6,478 nt of DNA from Bacillota bacterium (GTDB lineage: Bacteria > Bacillota > Clostridia > Oscillospirales > Ruminococcaceae): the NCBI GenBank assembly GCA_023439605.1, contig JAEXNS010000070.1, positions 1 to 6,478 of the forward strand, given 5' to 3'. Position numbers and translations under genes: made by a program. Of this stretch, positions 6,390 through 6,478 are shown piece by piece. The notes under the pieces are model-generated. The model had not been told where the DNA came from and did not search any database. It saw nothing but the letters and a program-made list of their open reading frames with translations. Position 1 is the first letter of the stretch. Every line of letters begins with the position of its first letter.

Positions 6390-6478
6390 GCTATTGGGGA
6401 TATGTGAGAGTCAAAGGTGTTTTACCGAAGATACAGAGCGACTGTAAAGCAAGGTCGACTCCGCAGAGTCGAAACCCT
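6390..6478. other. Higher-GC intergenic tail with a hairpin at the window edge, function unknown
   Basis: About 48% G+C by hand count, clearly above the AT-rich remainder. It holds a 7-bp perfect hairpin, TCGACTC (6455-6461) and GAGTCGA (6466-6472) with loop CGCA, which two outer GG/CC pairs can extend past an AA bulge. There is no T run after it inside the window, no tRNA-like fold and no convincing promoter or start codon. It may be an intergenic repeat unit, an RNA leader or the end of a convergent gene; the window ends too soon to decide. Confidence 0.4.

Noticed and set aside
6391..6478. 3' end of a convergent leftward gene (28 open codons ending at TAG 6391-6393, next to the terminator)
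   Set aside because: The position is suggestive, but the translation has no recognisable motif, another leftward frame is open for a comparable short length, and the stretch is too short to judge.
6453..6478. CRISPR repeat
   Set aside because: The hairpin followed by GAAAC resembles one, but only one copy is visible and there are no spacers or cas genes, so no array can be called.

Overview
The window comes from an AT-rich bacterium. The RNA polymerase beta-prime sequence and the intrinsic terminators built on AT-rich stems point to Bacillota, most likely a clostridial lineage. I cannot name a genus. The beta-prime subunit lacks the large trigger-loop insertion (SI3) of enterobacteria and is close to Bacillus and Clostridium proteins through its catalytic core.

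Layout: (1) Positions 1-3590 hold rpoC, the RNA polymerase beta-prime subunit. Its first ~99 codons lie upstream of the window and its C-terminus is complete. (2) At 3605-3648 there is an AT-rich intrinsic terminator, followed at once by a consensus extended -10 promoter. (3) Positions 3705-6332 hold a tight three-gene operon: an ABC ATPase of the COG4586 type and two six-helix ABC-2 permeases of the COG4587 and COG3694 types (Pfam ABC2_membrane_6, formerly DUF990). The gaps are 2 and 1 bases, and the ribosome binding sites of genes two and three lie inside the preceding gene. (4) A strong GC-rich stem terminator at 6351-6389 closes the operon. (5) The last 89 bases have clearly higher GC and carry an unexplained hairpin running to the window edge, with no supportable gene.

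The three ABC genes make one complete exporter-type transporter: an ATPase, presumably dimeric, driving a heterodimeric membrane channel. The substrate cannot be read from sequence. It shares no function with rpoC; terminator and promoter separate the two units.

The most notable observation is in rpoC. The N-terminal clamp part carries about 115 extra residues compared with Bacillus, Clostridium and E. coli, and most of the extra segment aligns, largely without gaps, to the segment just before it. This looks like an old intragenic duplication. Two near-invariant positions (bridge helix and lid) also differ from the usual residue, and rpoC is not followed by the rpsL-rpsG-fusA-tuf genes that usually follow it in Bacillota. 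I found no clearly novel multi-gene system.
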